Positions 1 to 10,381 of a stretch of 64,000 nucleotides of DNA are shown piece after piece. The stretch comes from Synechococcus sp. AG-683-C23 (GTDB taxonomy: Bacteria; Cyanobacteriota; Cyanobacteriia; PCC-6307; Cyanobiaceae): positions 1 to 64,000 of the forward strand of contig QCVD01000003.1 of the NCBI GenBank assembly GCA_003208835.1. Direction: 5' to 3'. Each line of letters starts with the position of its first letter. The stretch's first letter is position 1. The notes beneath the pieces are model-generated. The model saw nothing but the letters and a program-made list of their open reading frames with translations. It was not told the origin of the DNA and made no database searches. The position numbers and the translations under genes are program-made.

Positions 1-12
1 TGGGTTGTGATT

Positions 13-89
<77 letters not shown>

Positions 90-148
90 GCAGCAAATAA
101 ATTATACAGGTTCGTGTTCTCATTACTGATGTCGGCAGCCGTGGGGCT

Positions 149-1126
149 TCAGCCGTTACGAAACTGCAGCACGCCGCTCACCTCAAGCTTCACCCCCGGA
201 CTGACCTCCAACATCTGCTCCTCTAACTCCTGCAATCGCAAGGGAGTCAGCCATTCCAGCTCGCGAAGTAAGTACAGGGCAACGGCCTGCTTTGCGCGTC
301 GGGAGCCATCTTCAACTTTGATGGCTACCCCCAAACCTTCTCCGATCCGACTGAGACATTGAATCCCTTCAGCGCCCCCTTTGCTCAATACCTGACCATG
401 GCTGCGCCGCATCAATTCCGTATCAAAGCGGCCCTCCCCAGCCACGAGATCAGGATGGGCAAGCATGGCCCTGCTGATTTGTTCCAGTTCGGCATGTCGC
501 GATGCTCCCAGATGGGCATAGAGCAAGGCCATTTGAGCTAGCTGCAAGCGCAGCGTCGGAGCTCCGCAGTCATCGCGAGCTGCCACAAGCTCATCCGCTG
601 GCAATCCCAACAGCTCAGCCACCCGACGATTGACCTCCACCTGAACCGGATGGTCACCCTGCAGATAGTCGTCCAGAGGCCAAGCCATTTTTCGGCTCGT
701 GGCGAGGAATGCAGCATGCTTGCCCGAACAGTTGTACTGCAAGGGGCTATCGCCATTCGGTGGGATCGGACACTGCAGCTGACTGGGATCCAGTTCTGCT
801 TTCCAAAGCAGCTTGAACGCTTCACGCGCATGGAGATTGGTGCCCGCATGGGAAGCACAACTAATCGCAATCCCTCGCTCTCCAACATCCATTTGATCGG
901 CCGCGCCGCTACTCAAAAACGGCACTGCTTGAAATGGCTTCAGTGCAGATCGAATGAACGTTTCAAAACCAGCGTCTCCAGCGGATAACAGCACCCGTCC
1001 CTGCCCGTCGCAAACAACTGCATGAACACGATGGACTGACTCACTGATTGTTCCCCGACGAAGGGTGACCTGAAGCGGAGCCTGTCCGGACCGCGCTGCA
1101 GAGCTGAAACCCGATGAGAGGGTCAT
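149..1126 (-). CDS. L-asparaginase, type-II thermolabile family
   Basis: 325 aa, full length for the bacterial asparaginase family typified by the Rhizobium etli enzyme (PF06089), which hydrolyses asparagine to aspartate and ammonia and is unrelated to E. coli AnsA/AnsB. Visible family features are the N-terminal RRGTISESVHR segment, SALKPFQAVPFL, ISCASHAGT near residue 90, NCSGKHAAFL near residue 132 and RDDCGAPT near residue 184. No signal peptide is seen, so it is probably cytoplasmic. It is a monocistronic-looking gene between tRNA-fMet and the CGLD27 gene. Assignment is by family pattern and confident at family level. Confidence 0.88.
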   Translation of the reverse strand: MTLSSGFSSAARSGQAPLQVTLRRGTISESVHRVHAVVCDGQGRVLLSAGDAGFETFIRSALKPFQAVPFLSSGAADQMDVGERGIAISCASHAGTNLHAREAFKLLWKAELDPSQLQCPIPPNGDSPLQYNCSGKHAAFLATSRKMAWPLDDYLQGDHPVQVEVNRRVAELLGLPADELVAARDDCGAPTLRLQLAQMALLYAHLGASRHAELEQISRAMLAHPDLVAGEGRFDTELMRRSHGQVLSKGGAEGIQCLSRIGEGLGVAIKVEDGSRRAKQAVALYLLRELEWLTPLRLQELEEQMLEVSPGVKLEVSGVLQFRNG

Positions 1127-1149
1127 CTTTAAGGGTGGTTCTATTCAGT

Positions 1150-1644
1150 TCAAAGAGCCTGACAGAGGCTTGCACCCCCAAGCATCAAGCCAGCAGCCGT
1201 TGCCATGGCTCGACCCAAACGACCAAGGATTGGACGCACTTCATGGCGAGCTACCAAGAGATCCTGTTCACGCCAAGACAGAGGCTTTTCCCAAGTTTGA
1301 CCGTCATACCAACCCGATTCTTCGTAATCAACTGACTCACTTAGGAGGCGTTTCATCACATAGGTCCAACCCAGCCATTGCCGCATTAGCAAAAACAAAG
1401 GGAGTACAAGAGCAGATACTGCACCAGCAACAATTAAGCGCGGTGGATCCTGCTTCAAGGCCCAACTACCACTCGCAACCAACAAACAAACCGGCAAGAT
1501 CAGCATCCAGCTAATCGCCAGGCTCTTGGCCAAAAATGGCTCATCTCCAACCGGCCAAGAGAAAAACCAAGACGTCGACAGCTGCTGAAATTCCTCTAAG
1601 GGACGCTGCTCAGGAGGAACGGGGCAAGACACTGCCTCTGCCAT
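1150..1644 (-). CDS. CGLD27 family membrane protein (DUF1230)
   Basis: About 164 aa if started at the ATG giving MAEAVSCPVPPEQRP. The motif CPVPPEQRPLEEFQQL followed by SWFFSWP is the signature of the CGLD27 family, conserved in cyanobacteria, algae and plants. Two hydrophobic segments follow (about residues 45-65 and 75-95), so it is probably a thylakoid or plasma membrane protein. Homologues in plants and algae have been linked to iron deficiency and photosynthesis, but the biochemical role is unknown. The start was chosen because it sits 4 nt after the rsfS stop; a longer frame would run into rsfS. Confidence 0.85.
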   Translation of the reverse strand: MAEAVSCPVPPEQRPLEEFQQLSTSWFFSWPVGDEPFLAKSLAISWMLILPVCLLVASGSWALKQDPPRLIVAGAVSALVLPLFLLMRQWLGWTYVMKRLLSESVDYEESGWYDGQTWEKPLSWREQDLLVARHEVRPILGRLGRAMATAAGLMLGGASLCQAL

Positions 1645-1648
1645 AGCG

Positions 1649-2014
1649 TCAGCTTTCTGAATGAGAAGAAGCCAGGAATGCACGGCTTTCGCCGTGACTC
1701 CAAAAAGCCTCTAGGTCGTAGTAACTGCGTTGATCAGGCATCAACACGTGAACGATGAGTTCGCCGTAGTCCAACAGTGCCCAACACCCTTCATTCAACC
1801 CTTCTTTACGGAGAGGCAAGCGGGCTGCTTCCCTCTCCAATCGGTCCTCGACCGATCGCGCGATGGCGCGCACCTGTACGTCTGATTGACCACCAGCAAT
1901 AACCATCCAATCGGCCAAGCTCGACACTTCATCCACCCGAATTAAACGGATATCAGCTGCTTTCCGGTCATCGCAGGCATCTGCTGCGAGTTCTGCCAAC
2001 TGCTCACTATCCAT
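1649..2014 (-). CDS. rsfS: Ribosome silencing factor RsfS (Iojap)
   Basis: About 121 aa. RsfS binds uL14 on the large subunit and blocks subunit joining when nutrients are short. The fold core is visible: ADIRLIRVDEVSSLADWMVIA, QVRAIARSVEDRL, and the C-terminal WALLDYGELIVHVLMPDQRSYYDLEAFW split across the diagnostic YGELIVHVF-like strand. Upstream in-frame GTG (2026) and ATG (2020) codons are alternative starts; MDSEQLAELAA matches the usual cyanobacterial N-terminus. It overlaps the upstream DUF3318 gene slightly and is followed 4 nt later by the CGLD27 gene, so the three look cotranscribed. Confidence 0.9.
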   Translation of the reverse strand: MDSEQLAELAADACDDRKAADIRLIRVDEVSSLADWMVIAGGQSDVQVRAIARSVEDRLEREAARLPLRKEGLNEGCWALLDYGELIVHVLMPDQRSYYDLEAFWSHGESRAFLASSHSES

Positions 2015-2642
2015 AAACATTCTCACTGGTCACTGAAGTACGAGAACCTTCTTGCTGAGCCATCTCAGCACGCGCCTTACTGGCACTTTTTCGCAAAGCT
2101 TCCAAACGATCTTCGTAGAAGCTTCGGCGGCGCTTTTTGCGGGTCTTGTCCACAAGATCTTTAAGGGCACCACCAAGGCTGCGATAAGCATTGGGGACGC
2201 TGTACCCAAACCGACAAGCCAGGTCGATGGCACGTTCATCCGCGGTAATCGCGTCCTGCAGCCGCTTTTCGGAATTGTTCTTGAGGTAAAGGCGATAGCC
2301 GGCAAAGCCTGAGAGACCTAACGCCATCATCAAAAGGAGGCCATCCTGCACCCACAGCTCACCAATGGCGCCACCTAAACCGATCGCTAGAGCTGCCATT
2401 TCCCAACCATCCCGAGGGATTGTGTCGTTCTGAATTCGACCAACTTCGTGCCAAAACAGCAAATTGCGATGGTCAAGGGCCAAGCCATCCCATTGATCGA
2501 GATCCACTTGGATTTCCACCTCATCCCTACCGATTTCTTCAAGGGTGATCAATGGAGGATCGACAGACGCCGCTGATTCCACGAACACCCAGTTCTGCAT
2601 TTCAGGTGGCAGCAACCCCTTGAGGCGCTGAAGCTCACTCAT
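2007..2642 (-). CDS. DUF3318 domain protein, two membrane segments
   Basis: About 211 aa from the ATG giving MSELQRLKGLLPPEMQ, the usual start of this cyanobacterial family. After a soluble N-terminal domain containing LDHRNLLFWHEVGRIQND there are two closely spaced hydrophobic helices (about residues 95-135), then a long basic, charged C-terminal helix region. The HEVGRIQ segment resembles a metallopeptidase-type HExxH-like site but lacks the second His (HEVGR), so no peptidase activity can be claimed. First gene of the DUF3318-rsfS-CGLD27 group, divergent from carB with about 118 bp between starts. Function unknown. Confidence 0.8.
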   Translation of the reverse strand: MSELQRLKGLLPPEMQNWVFVESAASVDPPLITLEEIGRDEVEIQVDLDQWDGLALDHRNLLFWHEVGRIQNDTIPRDGWEMAALAIGLGGAIGELWVQDGLLLMMALGLSGFAGYRLYLKNNSEKRLQDAITADERAIDLACRFGYSVPNAYRSLGGALKDLVDKTRKKRRRSFYEDRLEALRKSASKARAEMAQQEGSRTSVTSENVYG

Positions 2643-2759
2643 TGCACCAGTGAATCCTTCATGCAGATACCGTAGCGAGGCCAATGCCAAGAGCAGAACA
2701 CTGGGTCGTTGCTTCTGCTGCGTGAGAGGCTGAAAGGGTTTGAAAAAGCGCGACAGCTC

Positions 2760-5700
2760 ATGCCACGGCGGACCGATCTGCGTCGCATCCTCCTGGTGGG
2801 ATCTGGTCCGATCGTGATCGGTCAGGCCTGTGAGTTTGATTACTCCGGAACTCAGGCCTGTAAAGCCCTCAGGGCAGAGGGTTTTGAGGTGGTGTTGGTG
2901 AATTCCAACCCCGCATCAATCATGACCGACCCAGGCATGGCTGATCGGACCTACATCGAGCCGCTCACCCCTGAAGTGGTAGCTCAGGTCATTGAGAAAG
3001 AACGTCCTGATGCCCTCTTGCCCACGATGGGGGGGCAAACAGCTCTCAACCTCGCTGTCACCCTGGCCGAGAACGGAACGTTGGATCGTTTCGGGGTGGA
3101 ACTGATCGGTGCCGACTTGAAGGCGATTCAGAAAGCCGAGGATCGGCTGCTGTTCAAGCAGGCCATGGAACGGATTGGAGTAAGTGTCTGCCCATCGGGC
3201 ATCGCGTCCACCCTGCAGGAGGCCGAAGCCGTTGGAGCTGAGATTGACAGCTTTCCTCGCATCATTCGACCGGCATTCACCCTGGGAGGAAGTGGGGGTG
3301 GCATTGCTTACAACCCAGAGGAATTCGCCGCCATTTGCAAGAGCGGGCTAGAGGCAAGTCCGGTCTCCCAGATCTTGATTGAGCAATCACTGCTCGGTTG
3401 GAAAGAATTTGAACTCGAGGTGATGCGTGATCTGGCGGACAACGTCGTGATCGTGTGCAGCATCGAAAACCTTGACCCGATGGGGGTTCACACCGGGGAT
3501 TCGATCACTGTCGCCCCAGCGCAAACCCTCACCGACAGGGAATACCAACGACTTCGCGATCAATCCATCGCCATCATTCGTGAAATCGGCGTTGCCACGG
3601 GAGGCAGCAATATTCAGTTCGCCATCAACCCTGCCAACGGCGATGTGGTGGTGATCGAAATGAACCCCAGAGTGAGTCGATCCTCTGCGCTTGCCAGCAA
3701 AGCCACAGGCTTTCCAATCGCTAAAATCGCTGCACGCCTTGCCGTTGGATACACCCTCGACGAAATTCTCAACGACATCACAGGACAGACGCCGGCCTGT
3801 TTCGAGCCCACCATCGATTACGTGGTGACGAAGATTCCTCGCTTTGCATTTGAAAAATTCAGTGGAAGTCCTGCGGTTCTGACGACTTCGATGAAATCGG
3901 TCGGTGAAGCCATGGCTATCGGTCGGTGCTTCGAAGAGTCGTTCCAAAAAGCAATGCGATCATTGGAAACCGGCTTTTCAGGCTGGGGAGGCGACCGGGA
4001 GGAGCCGAAACTCAGCAACAGTGAAATCGATCGACTTCTGCGAACACCCTCACCGGAACGTATTCTCACGGTGCGCACGGCGATGATGAGCGGCCGCAGC
4101 GATGCAGACATTCATCGGATTAGCAAAATCGACCCTTGGTTCTTGGCCAAGCTCCGTCGCATTGTTGACGCTGAATCAAACCTGATGCGAGGGCGTCAGT
4201 TGGATGAGCTCGATGCCGCGACCTTGTTAGAAATCAAGCAACTCGGTTTTTCCGATCGTCAGATTGCTTGGTGCACCGGAACCGACGAACTCAGCGTCCG
4301 GTCCCATCGACACAAGCTTGATGTCCGAGCCGTGTTTAAAACCGTCGATACCTGTGCAGCCGAATTTGCATCCACCACTCCTTACCACTACTCAACATAC
4401 GAACGACCGCTCCAAAAACTCCAAGCCGACGGAACCCTGATCACCCTGCCAAGCGCTACTGAAGTCAGCAGCAGTAGCGACAAGCGCAAAATGATGATCC
4501 TGGGAGGTGGTCCGAATCGCATCGGTCAGGGCATTGAATTCGACTACTGCTGTTGCCATGCCTCCTTCTCAGCCCAGGAGCAAGACATCACCACCGTGAT
4601 GCTGAACAGCAACCCCGAAACGGTTTCCACCGACTACGACACAAGCGACAGCCTGTATTTCGAACCAGTCACGCTTGAAGACGTGCTCAACGTGATTGAA
4701 GCGGAACGTCCGAACGGCGTTGTTGTGCAATTTGGTGGACAAACGCCGCTGAAATTGGCCATTCCATTACTGCGCTGGCTCGACAGCCCGGATGGACAAG
4801 TCACTGGAACACAAATTTGGGGCACTTCCCCTGAATCGATCGATCGCGCTGAGGATCGTGAGCAATTTGAAGCGATCCTTCGCGATCTCTCCATCCGTCA
4901 ACCGCGCAACGGTTTGGCCCGAAGTGAAAAAGAAGCACGTTCGATTGCCACTGTTGTGGGTTACCCCGTTGTGGTGAGGCCCTCCTATGTCCTCGGCGGA
5001 CGAGCCATGGAAGTGGTGTTCGACGAACAAGAACTCAATCGCTACATGCGCGAAGCCGTACAGGTCGAACCGGATCATCCGGTGTTGATTGACCAGTACC
5101 TCGAAAACGCCGTTGAAGTGGATGTAGATGCGTTATGCGATCAAGACGGCAACGTGGTGATTGGAGGTTTGATGGAGCACATCGAACCTGCGGGAATTCA
5201 TTCTGGAGACTCCGCCTGCTGCTTGCCAACCATCTCCCTCGGTAAATCCGCACTGGGCACGATTCGGGAATGGAGCAAAGCGTTGGCTATTGCCTTGAAG
5301 GTGAAGGGGTTAATCAACCTCCAATTCGCTGTGCAGCGCAACAGTGATGATCAGGAAGTTGTCTTCATTATCGAAGCGAATCCCCGCGCCTCCCGCACGG
5401 TACCTTTCGTCGCCAAAGCCACCGGCCAGCCCCTGGCTCGTTTGGCCACACGGTTGATGGCGGGAGAATCCTTAGCGGATGTGGGGCTAACAGAAGAACC
5501 CCAACCGCCTCTGCAAGCCATTAAGGAAGCCGTGCTTCCCTTCCGACGATTCCCTGGAGCCGACACGGTGCTTGGACCGGAAATGCGATCGACCGGTGAA
5601 GTGATGGGCTCAGCGACAAGTTTTGGCATGGCGTATGCCAAGGCCGAGCTGGGGGCAGGCGAAGCGCTTCCCACCAAAGGCACGGTGTTCCTATCGACCC

Positions 5701-6080
5701 ACGACAGGGACAAATCAGCTCTGGTGCCCGTGGCCGCACGTTTGATCGAACTTGGGTTTGAGCTGATGGCCACCGCTGGAACAGCCCGTACCCTCGAGCA
5801 GGCGTCGCAGAAGGTGCAAGCGGTTCTCAAGGTGCATGAAGGTCGTCCAAACATCGAAGACTTGATTCGTTCGAAACAAGTTCAGCTGGTAATCAACACT
5901 CCGATAGGTCGTCAAGCTGCTCACGACGACAAATACTTGCGACGTGCAGCGCTTGATTACTCCGTACCCACTGTGACGACCCTTGCTGGGGCCCGCGCCG
6001 CAGTAGAAGCCATCGCAGCCATGCAAAGCGAGCCGACTCTCAGCATTTATGCCCTACAAGATGTTCATGCAATGCTCTGA
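2760..6080 (+). CDS. carB: Carbamoyl-phosphate synthase large subunit
   Basis: About 1106 aa. Makes carbamoyl phosphate from bicarbonate, ATP and CarA-derived ammonia for arginine and pyrimidine synthesis. Two homologous ATP-grasp halves are visible: the first begins [21 protein letters not shown] and the second [20 protein letters not shown] near residue 578. Each has a glycine-rich loop ([20 protein letters not shown]) and an EMNPR or EANPRASR metal site. The C-terminal 150 residues form the MGS-like allosteric domain ([15 protein letters not shown]). Start chosen at ATG 2760 ([10 protein letters not shown]); an upstream in-frame TTG at 2709 is less likely. Confidence 0.97.
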   Translation: MPRRTDLRRILLVGSGPIVIGQACEFDYSGTQACKALRAEGFEVVLVNSNPASIMTDPGMADRTYIEPLTPEVVAQVIEKERPDALLPTMGGQTALNLAVTLAENGTLDRFGVELIGADLKAIQKAEDRLLFKQAMERIGVSVCPSGIASTLQEAEAVGAEIDSFPRIIRPAFTLGGSGGGIAYNPEEFAAICKSGLEASPVSQILIEQSLLGWKEFELEVMRDLADNVVIVCSIENLDPMGVHTGDSITVAPAQTLTDREYQRLRDQSIAIIREIGVATGGSNIQFAINPANGDVVVIEMNPRVSRSSALASKATGFPIAKIAARLAVGYTLDEILNDITGQTPACFEPTIDYVVTKIPRFAFEKFSGSPAVLTTSMKSVGEAMAIGRCFEESFQKAMRSLETGFSGWGGDREEPKLSNSEIDRLLRTPSPERILTVRTAMMSGRSDADIHRISKIDPWFLAKLRRIVDAESNLMRGRQLDELDAATLLEIKQLGFSDRQIAWCTGTDELSVRSHRHKLDVRAVFKTVDTCAAEFASTTPYHYSTYERPLQKLQADGTLITLPSATEVSSSSDKRKMMILGGGPNRIGQGIEFDYCCCHASFSAQEQDITTVMLNSNPETVSTDYDTSDSLYFEPVTLEDVLNVIEAERPNGVVVQFGGQTPLKLAIPLLRWLDSPDGQVTGTQIWGTSPESIDRAEDREQFEAILRDLSIRQPRNGLARSEKEARSIATVVGYPVVVRPSYVLGGRAMEVVFDEQELNRYMREAVQVEPDHPVLIDQYLENAVEVDVDALCDQDGNVVIGGLMEHIEPAGIHSGDSACCLPTISLGKSALGTIREWSKALAIALKVKGLINLQFAVQRNSDDQEVVFIIEANPRASRTVPFVAKATGQPLARLATRLMAGESLADVGLTEEPQPPLQAIKEAVLPFRRFPGADTVLGPEMRSTGEVMGSATSFGMAYAKAELGAGEALPTKGTVFLSTHDRDKSALVPVAARLIELGFELMATAGTARTLEQASQKVQAVLKVHEGRPNIEDLIRSKQVQLVINTPIGRQAAHDDKYLRRAALDYSVPTVTTLAGARAAVEAIAAMQSEPTLSIYALQDVHAML

Positions 6081-6156
6081 TCACATGAACGTTGAGGGTT
6101 CAGCGCAATCAAATTGTTTTGGTTTCATTAGGGTGAATTGAAAGAAATACACAGAC

Positions 6157-6825
6157 ATGACAGCAAGCTCCGCTCCCGTAAAACCTGGCTGCGATCTACG
6201 CGACACCTTCCAAAAAGCGTACGAAAATCGCTACACCTGGACACCTGGTTTTTCTGGATATCGAGGACGCTGCCTTTGGTCTCAGGGCGATCAAACCGTG
6301 ACTGGCACGTTTGCGATTGGCGCCGACCTCAAAGCCAAGGTGGAAGGCATCGAAGACGAGCAGGTCTTAAAAGCGATTCATTCACAGCTCTGGGAAGTCG
6401 CCATTCATCGCGTCCGCAGAAGCTTTGAACAAACCCACAGCAGCAACACGTTCACCGCTGGCGAGACGGACAATGTCGGCACTGAAGTCATTGTGGGCGG
6501 CAAAGGTGAAGGAGACCGCTATCGCATCAAAGACGACGTGGTGACCATGGTTCATCGCCACATCCATGGAACAGCGGTCACCATTTTTACGACCGCTGTC
6601 ACCCACACCGGGGCGGGTTATCTCAGTCACACCTACACAAGCCAATATTCGGATCCAGCCAGTGGCGATTTGCGCGGTGGGAAAAGCAGTTTTAAAGACA
6701 CCTTTACTCCCCTCAACGATGGCGGTCCTTGGGTCTTAGAAGAACGTGTGATCCAAACTGAAGCCCATGGCGATGCACCCGCCGGATCGCAAACTTTCCA
6801 TTTTGAAAGTCTCGAAGCCCTTTAA
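6157..6825 (+). CDS. DUF3386 family protein
   Basis: 222 aa, matching the cyanobacterial DUF3386 family in length and pattern: DLRDTFQKAYENRYTW at the N-terminus, FSGYRGRCLW, VEGIEDEQV and a long beta-rich remainder with a YRIKDDVVTMVHRHIHGTAV stretch split by short turns. No signal peptide or membrane segment, so soluble. Function is unknown. It follows carB after about 75 bp and precedes the symporter by about 60 bp on the same strand. A weak upstream frame beginning at 6138 is out of register and was ignored. Confidence 0.82.
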   Translation: MTASSAPVKPGCDLRDTFQKAYENRYTWTPGFSGYRGRCLWSQGDQTVTGTFAIGADLKAKVEGIEDEQVLKAIHSQLWEVAIHRVRRSFEQTHSSNTFTAGETDNVGTEVIVGGKGEGDRYRIKDDVVTMVHRHIHGTAVTIFTTAVTHTGAGYLSHTYTSQYSDPASGDLRGGKSSFKDTFTPLNDGGPWVLEERVIQTEAHGDAPAGSQTFHFESLEAL

Positions 6826-6881
6826 TCGCATTGCCGGCAACCGCCGGCCATGAGACCATCCACGCAAGATTGCTGGGTGGA

Positions 6882-8252
6882 ATGGAAAACTTCAATGCAT
6901 CGTTGGAAGCGATCAATGCACCGGTCAACAGTCTTGTTTGGGGCTGGCCGACCGTTGGGTTGATCGCCATAACTGGCATCTTCCTGATGGTCGGTCTTCG
7001 ATTCATGCCACTACAGCGCCTTGTTTACGGCGTAAGGATGATGCTGCTCCCCTCGAACAAGGGCAGCGAAGGGGAGATCACTCCCTTTCAAGCGTTGATG
7101 ACCTCTTTATCCGCCACCATCGGAACCGGCAACATTGCAGGGGTGGCGGGAGCCATTGCCGTTGGCGGACCTGGGGCCGTGTTTTGGATGTGGATCATTG
7201 CCATCTTTGGCATTGCTACCAAATACGCCGAAGCCGTTCTAGCGGTGAAGTTTCGGGAAACAGATGGATCGGGCAATCATGTGGGCGGACCGATGTATTA
7301 CATCCGCAATGGCCTCGGTTCCGGATGGAGTTGGCTCGCAGGCCTTTTTGCTCTGTTTGGCATGCTCGCCGGATTCGGCATCGGAAACGGTGTTCAAGCT
7401 TTTGAAGTTTCGTCAGCACTGGAGAGTGCCGGAGTTCCAAGGCTGATCACCGGAGTCGTTCTTGGAGCCGCAGTCTTTGCCGTAGTGATTGGCGGCATCC
7501 GACGCATCGCTCAGGCCGCCTCCACGTTGGTTCCATTGATGTCCGTTCTTTATGTCGGAGCATGCATAGTGCTTTTGATCGTGAACGCTTCGGAAGTCCC
7601 CAACGCGTTTGGAACCATCTTCGGAAATGCATTCAGCGGAGAGGCCGCTGCAGGTGGTGCTTTTGGTCAGGTTGTTTTGATGGGTTTCAAGCGAGGAATT
7701 TTCTCCAATGAAGCTGGTCTAGGCAGCGCTCCGATTGCCCATGCAGCAGCTCGAACGGATGATCCCGTTCGTCAGGGCACCGTGGCAATGCTCGGCACGT
7801 TTATCGACACCCTCGTCATTTGCACGATGACAGCACTTGTGATCATTACTAGCCAAGCCAATACCCTTCTGGATGAGGTTGGGAACCATCTCAGTGGAGC
7901 TAATTTGTCAATTGCCGCCTTCAATAAAGGGCTACCTGGAAGTGGTTTTGTCGTAACAGTTGGATTAGTTGTATTCGCTTTCACAACAATTTTAGGCTGG
8001 AGTTTTTATGGAGAACGCTGCACAAGTTATATATTCGGTGAACGTGCAATCCTGCCTTTTCGACTTCTATGGGTGGCGATGGTTGTCTTCGCCTCGGTCG
8101 CCGGCAAGAGTGGAGCACTCTGGGGGGTTGCCGACACTTTGAACGGATTAATGGCGTTGCCAAACTTGATAGCGCTGCTTTTACTTTCAGGAACTGTGTT
8201 TAATCTCACCCGCAACTATCAGTTCAATTCCCAGCAATCTGAAGCTGACTAA
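6882..8252 (+). CDS. Alanine/glycine:cation symporter (AGCS family)
   Basis: About 456 aa from the ATG giving MENFNASLEAINAPVN, with GGTGG just upstream; the in-frame TTG at 6831 is less likely. About ten to eleven hydrophobic helices. Family motifs visible: LSATIGTGNIAGVAGAIAVGGPGA, GGPMYYIRNGLG, FKRGIFSNEAGLGSAPIAHAAA split over residues 270-292, and GWSFYGERC. These are AGCS signatures for Na+-coupled uptake of alanine or glycine across the plasma membrane. Substrate specificity cannot be read from sequence alone. A GC-rich hairpin lies just after the stop. Confidence 0.92.
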   Translation: MENFNASLEAINAPVNSLVWGWPTVGLIAITGIFLMVGLRFMPLQRLVYGVRMMLLPSNKGSEGEITPFQALMTSLSATIGTGNIAGVAGAIAVGGPGAVFWMWIIAIFGIATKYAEAVLAVKFRETDGSGNHVGGPMYYIRNGLGSGWSWLAGLFALFGMLAGFGIGNGVQAFEVSSALESAGVPRLITGVVLGAAVFAVVIGGIRRIAQAASTLVPLMSVLYVGACIVLLIVNASEVPNAFGTIFGNAFSGEAAAGGAFGQVVLMGFKRGIFSNEAGLGSAPIAHAAARTDDPVRQGTVAMLGTFIDTLVICTMTALVIITSQANTLLDEVGNHLSGANLSIAAFNKGLPGSGFVVTVGLVVFAFTTILGWSFYGERCTSYIFGERAILPFRLLWVAMVVFASVAGKSGALWGVADTLNGLMALPNLIALLLLSGTVFNLTRNYQFNSQQSEAD

Positions 8253-8267
8253 TAGCTTTTTCCACTA

Positions 8268-8296
8268 AAGAAAGGGGCCTTTGGGCCCCCTTTCTG
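8268..8296. terminator. GC-rich hairpin between convergent genes
   Basis: Stem of about 10-11 bp (AGAAAGGGGCC pairing with GGCCCCCTTTCT around a TTTG loop). It lies between the convergent symporter and DUF6447 genes. Neither side has a long T run, so it may act as a bidirectional terminator; activity is inferred from position and stem strength. Confidence 0.7.
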
Positions 8297-8319
8297 CGGA
8301 AAACTAAAACTATTTAACT

Positions 8320-8547
8320 TTATCCTTCTGGCATCGGCGTAACAGACTTCAGTCGTTCATTGAGCTGCGAAGCCAAGCTTTGACGACCAACCGCTAATAC
8401 CTTAAGTGTGTCTTCATGCATACGCAGTTGCGCATCGGCCACCTGCATTCCCCGAACAAGTTCTTTCAACTCATCGGGAAGAGTATTGAGGTCGTAACGC
8501 TTGCCCTCAAAGGTCAAGACAGGATTGTTGGGAGCTGAGTCAGTCAT
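8320..8547 (-). CDS. DUF6447 family small protein
   Basis: 75 aa, soluble. The N-terminal LTFEGKRYDLNTLPDELKELV and following VADAQLRMHEDTLKVLAVGRQ (amphipathic helices) match the small DUF6447 family found in cyanobacteria and some phages. Function unknown. It is encoded on the minus strand immediately downstream of the ABC transporter's opposite end, convergent with the symporter. Start ATG gives MTDSAPNNPVLTF. Confidence 0.72.
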   Translation of the reverse strand: MTDSAPNNPVLTFEGKRYDLNTLPDELKELVRGMQVADAQLRMHEDTLKVLAVGRQSLASQLNERLKSVTPMPEG

Positions 8548-8596
8548 CGATCGCTGCCGGGATTATTCGGAACCGGCCGCGGCAGCTTAGGGGGAA

Positions 8597-10342
8597 TTAG
8601 CCGGTCTGCAGATCCCGAATGAACTGCCGCTCACACAGTTCGCGATAACGACCACCACGCTCCATTAAGGCGTCGTGGGTTCCAACATCAACAATCGATC
8701 CACGCTCCATTAAAACGATCTGATCGGCCTCCTGAACCGTGGCAAGACGGTGAGCAATCACAAGAACTGTGCGACCTTTCATCGCCTGTTTAAGGCCCAA
8801 CTGAACAGCGGCCTCTGCCTCAGCATCAAGGGCGCTCGTGGCCTCATCCAACAACATCACAGCTGGGTTACCAAGGACAGCTCTTGCAATAGCGATGCGC
8901 TGAAGCTGACCACCCGACACATTGGTTCCCCGCTCTTGGAGACGGGTGTCGTACCCATCCGGAAGTCGAACAATGAAATCGTGGGCGTTGGCGAGTTTGG
9001 CAGACAGTTCAAGCTCCTCTTGACTGCAAACGCGACCAAATAGGATCGCGTCTGCAATTGTTCCCGAAAACACACTGGTGCGTTGGGGCACTAGCGCCAC
9101 CTGTTGGCGCAAGTCGCGGGCTCTTACTTGAGTTAAATCCTTGCCATCAAAAAGAAGCTGACCCTGATCCACACAGTTGAACCGAAGCAACAATGAAAAG
9201 AGGGTGGTTTTACCTGCACCGGAAGGGCCAACTAAGGCCACCACCTGACCAGCATCAATTGTCAGGGTGAAGTTTTGAAGAACGGGTTGTCCTGGGATGT
9301 ATGAGAACTCAACTTGGTTAAAGGTGAGTTCTCCACGTAGACGACCCAGCGGCAATGCCGGAATTGGATCAGCAGGTTCAGAGGGTTCCTGTTCGATTTC
9401 CCGTAAGCGTTTTAAAGACGACTGGCCTTGCTGAAACTCGTTGTAATTAGTGGTGACATGGGCGATTGGATCAATCAGCAGCACGAGGCCGGTGAGGTAA
9501 GTAATTAGCTCAGGGATTTCGAGATCACCACTGCTAATTCTGATGGCTGCTAGCACCAAAACCGTGGCAAACCCCAGCACCTCGATGATGCCCACGACGG
9601 GGTGTTGCAACGCCACAAGGCGATAAGTGTTGTATCGAGCCAATCGATGCTGGTCAATCTCATCTTCAAAACGACGTTCAAGCCAAGGTTCGGCCGCAAA
9701 AGCCCGCACCAACGGCAACCCTTCGATCGCTTCGCCAAGCAATCCAGCCAGTTCGCTGACTTTTTGCTGACTGCGTTCTGTGGCGATCATCACCCTCGCC
9801 CCAAACACGCTGATCAGCCAGGCAACGAACGGTGCAAGGAGCAGGATCGCAACGGTTAATTTCCAATCCAACAAAAGCATGTAACCCAGCACTGCCACCA
9901 GCTGCAGAGCACTCGGAATGCTGTCGTGGAGGGTCTTATAAATCACCTCGCTCACCCGATCGGCATCCTCCGTGAGTCGATAGGTGAGATCCCCAGACGA
10001 CATTTTTTCCAGCGCGCCAAGCTGTACGCGCTGCAACCGTTGGAACAGGTCTCGCCTGAGGGACTGGCTGACCTGCAAGGCCGGCCCCGCCAGCAGCGAG
10101 TCTTGACCAAATTGAGCGATTTTTTGAATCGCAAAAACCATTAAAACCAGGCCGATCACCGGCAAAATTCGTCCCAAATCGCCTGACCCCACATCGGGAA
10201 GAAGGCGACCCATCAATTGCATCAGCACCAATTGACTGCTGACAAAAACCACCATGCAGAGGCCTCCCCAGCTCAACTGACGCAAATGGGGACGCAATAA
10301 CGGCAGCAATCGCCGAAAGCCAGCTTGAGAGGGAGTCAGCAT
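8597..10342 (-). CDS. ABC exporter, fused permease/ATPase (MsbA-like)
   Basis: 581 aa half-transporter. Residues 1-310 form a six-helix type-I exporter domain; the remainder is the nucleotide-binding domain with Walker A GPSGAGKTT, Q-loop LVPQRTSVF, signature NVSGGQLQRIAIARAVLG, Walker B VMLLDEATSALD and H-loop VIAHRL. Such proteins dimerise and flip lipids or export hydrophobic substrates; MsbA/lipid-linked cargo is the commonest role, but the substrate is not determinable here. The start overlaps slightly with possible upstream codons of the divergent S4 gene; ATG 10342 gives MLTPSQAGFRRLLPLLRPH. Confidence 0.92.
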   Translation of the reverse strand: MLTPSQAGFRRLLPLLRPHLRQLSWGGLCMVVFVSSQLVLMQLMGRLLPDVGSGDLGRILPVIGLVLMVFAIQKIAQFGQDSLLAGPALQVSQSLRRDLFQRLQRVQLGALEKMSSGDLTYRLTEDADRVSEVIYKTLHDSIPSALQLVAVLGYMLLLDWKLTVAILLLAPFVAWLISVFGARVMIATERSQQKVSELAGLLGEAIEGLPLVRAFAAEPWLERRFEDEIDQHRLARYNTYRLVALQHPVVGIIEVLGFATVLVLAAIRISSGDLEIPELITYLTGLVLLIDPIAHVTTNYNEFQQGQSSLKRLREIEQEPSEPADPIPALPLGRLRGELTFNQVEFSYIPGQPVLQNFTLTIDAGQVVALVGPSGAGKTTLFSLLLRFNCVDQGQLLFDGKDLTQVRARDLRQQVALVPQRTSVFSGTIADAILFGRVCSQEELELSAKLANAHDFIVRLPDGYDTRLQERGTNVSGGQLQRIAIARAVLGNPAVMLLDEATSALDAEAEAAVQLGLKQAMKGRTVLVIAHRLATVQEADQIVLMERGSIVDVGTHDALMERGGRYRELCERQFIRDLQTG

Positions 10343-10381
10343 GGCGGCACAGTATCAACGTCGAGCCAACGTGCACCGCAG

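Noticed and set aside
3387-3947. Long antisense frame inside carB
   Set aside because: Shadow of a highly constrained GC-rich gene; His/Arg-rich composition typical of antisense frames.
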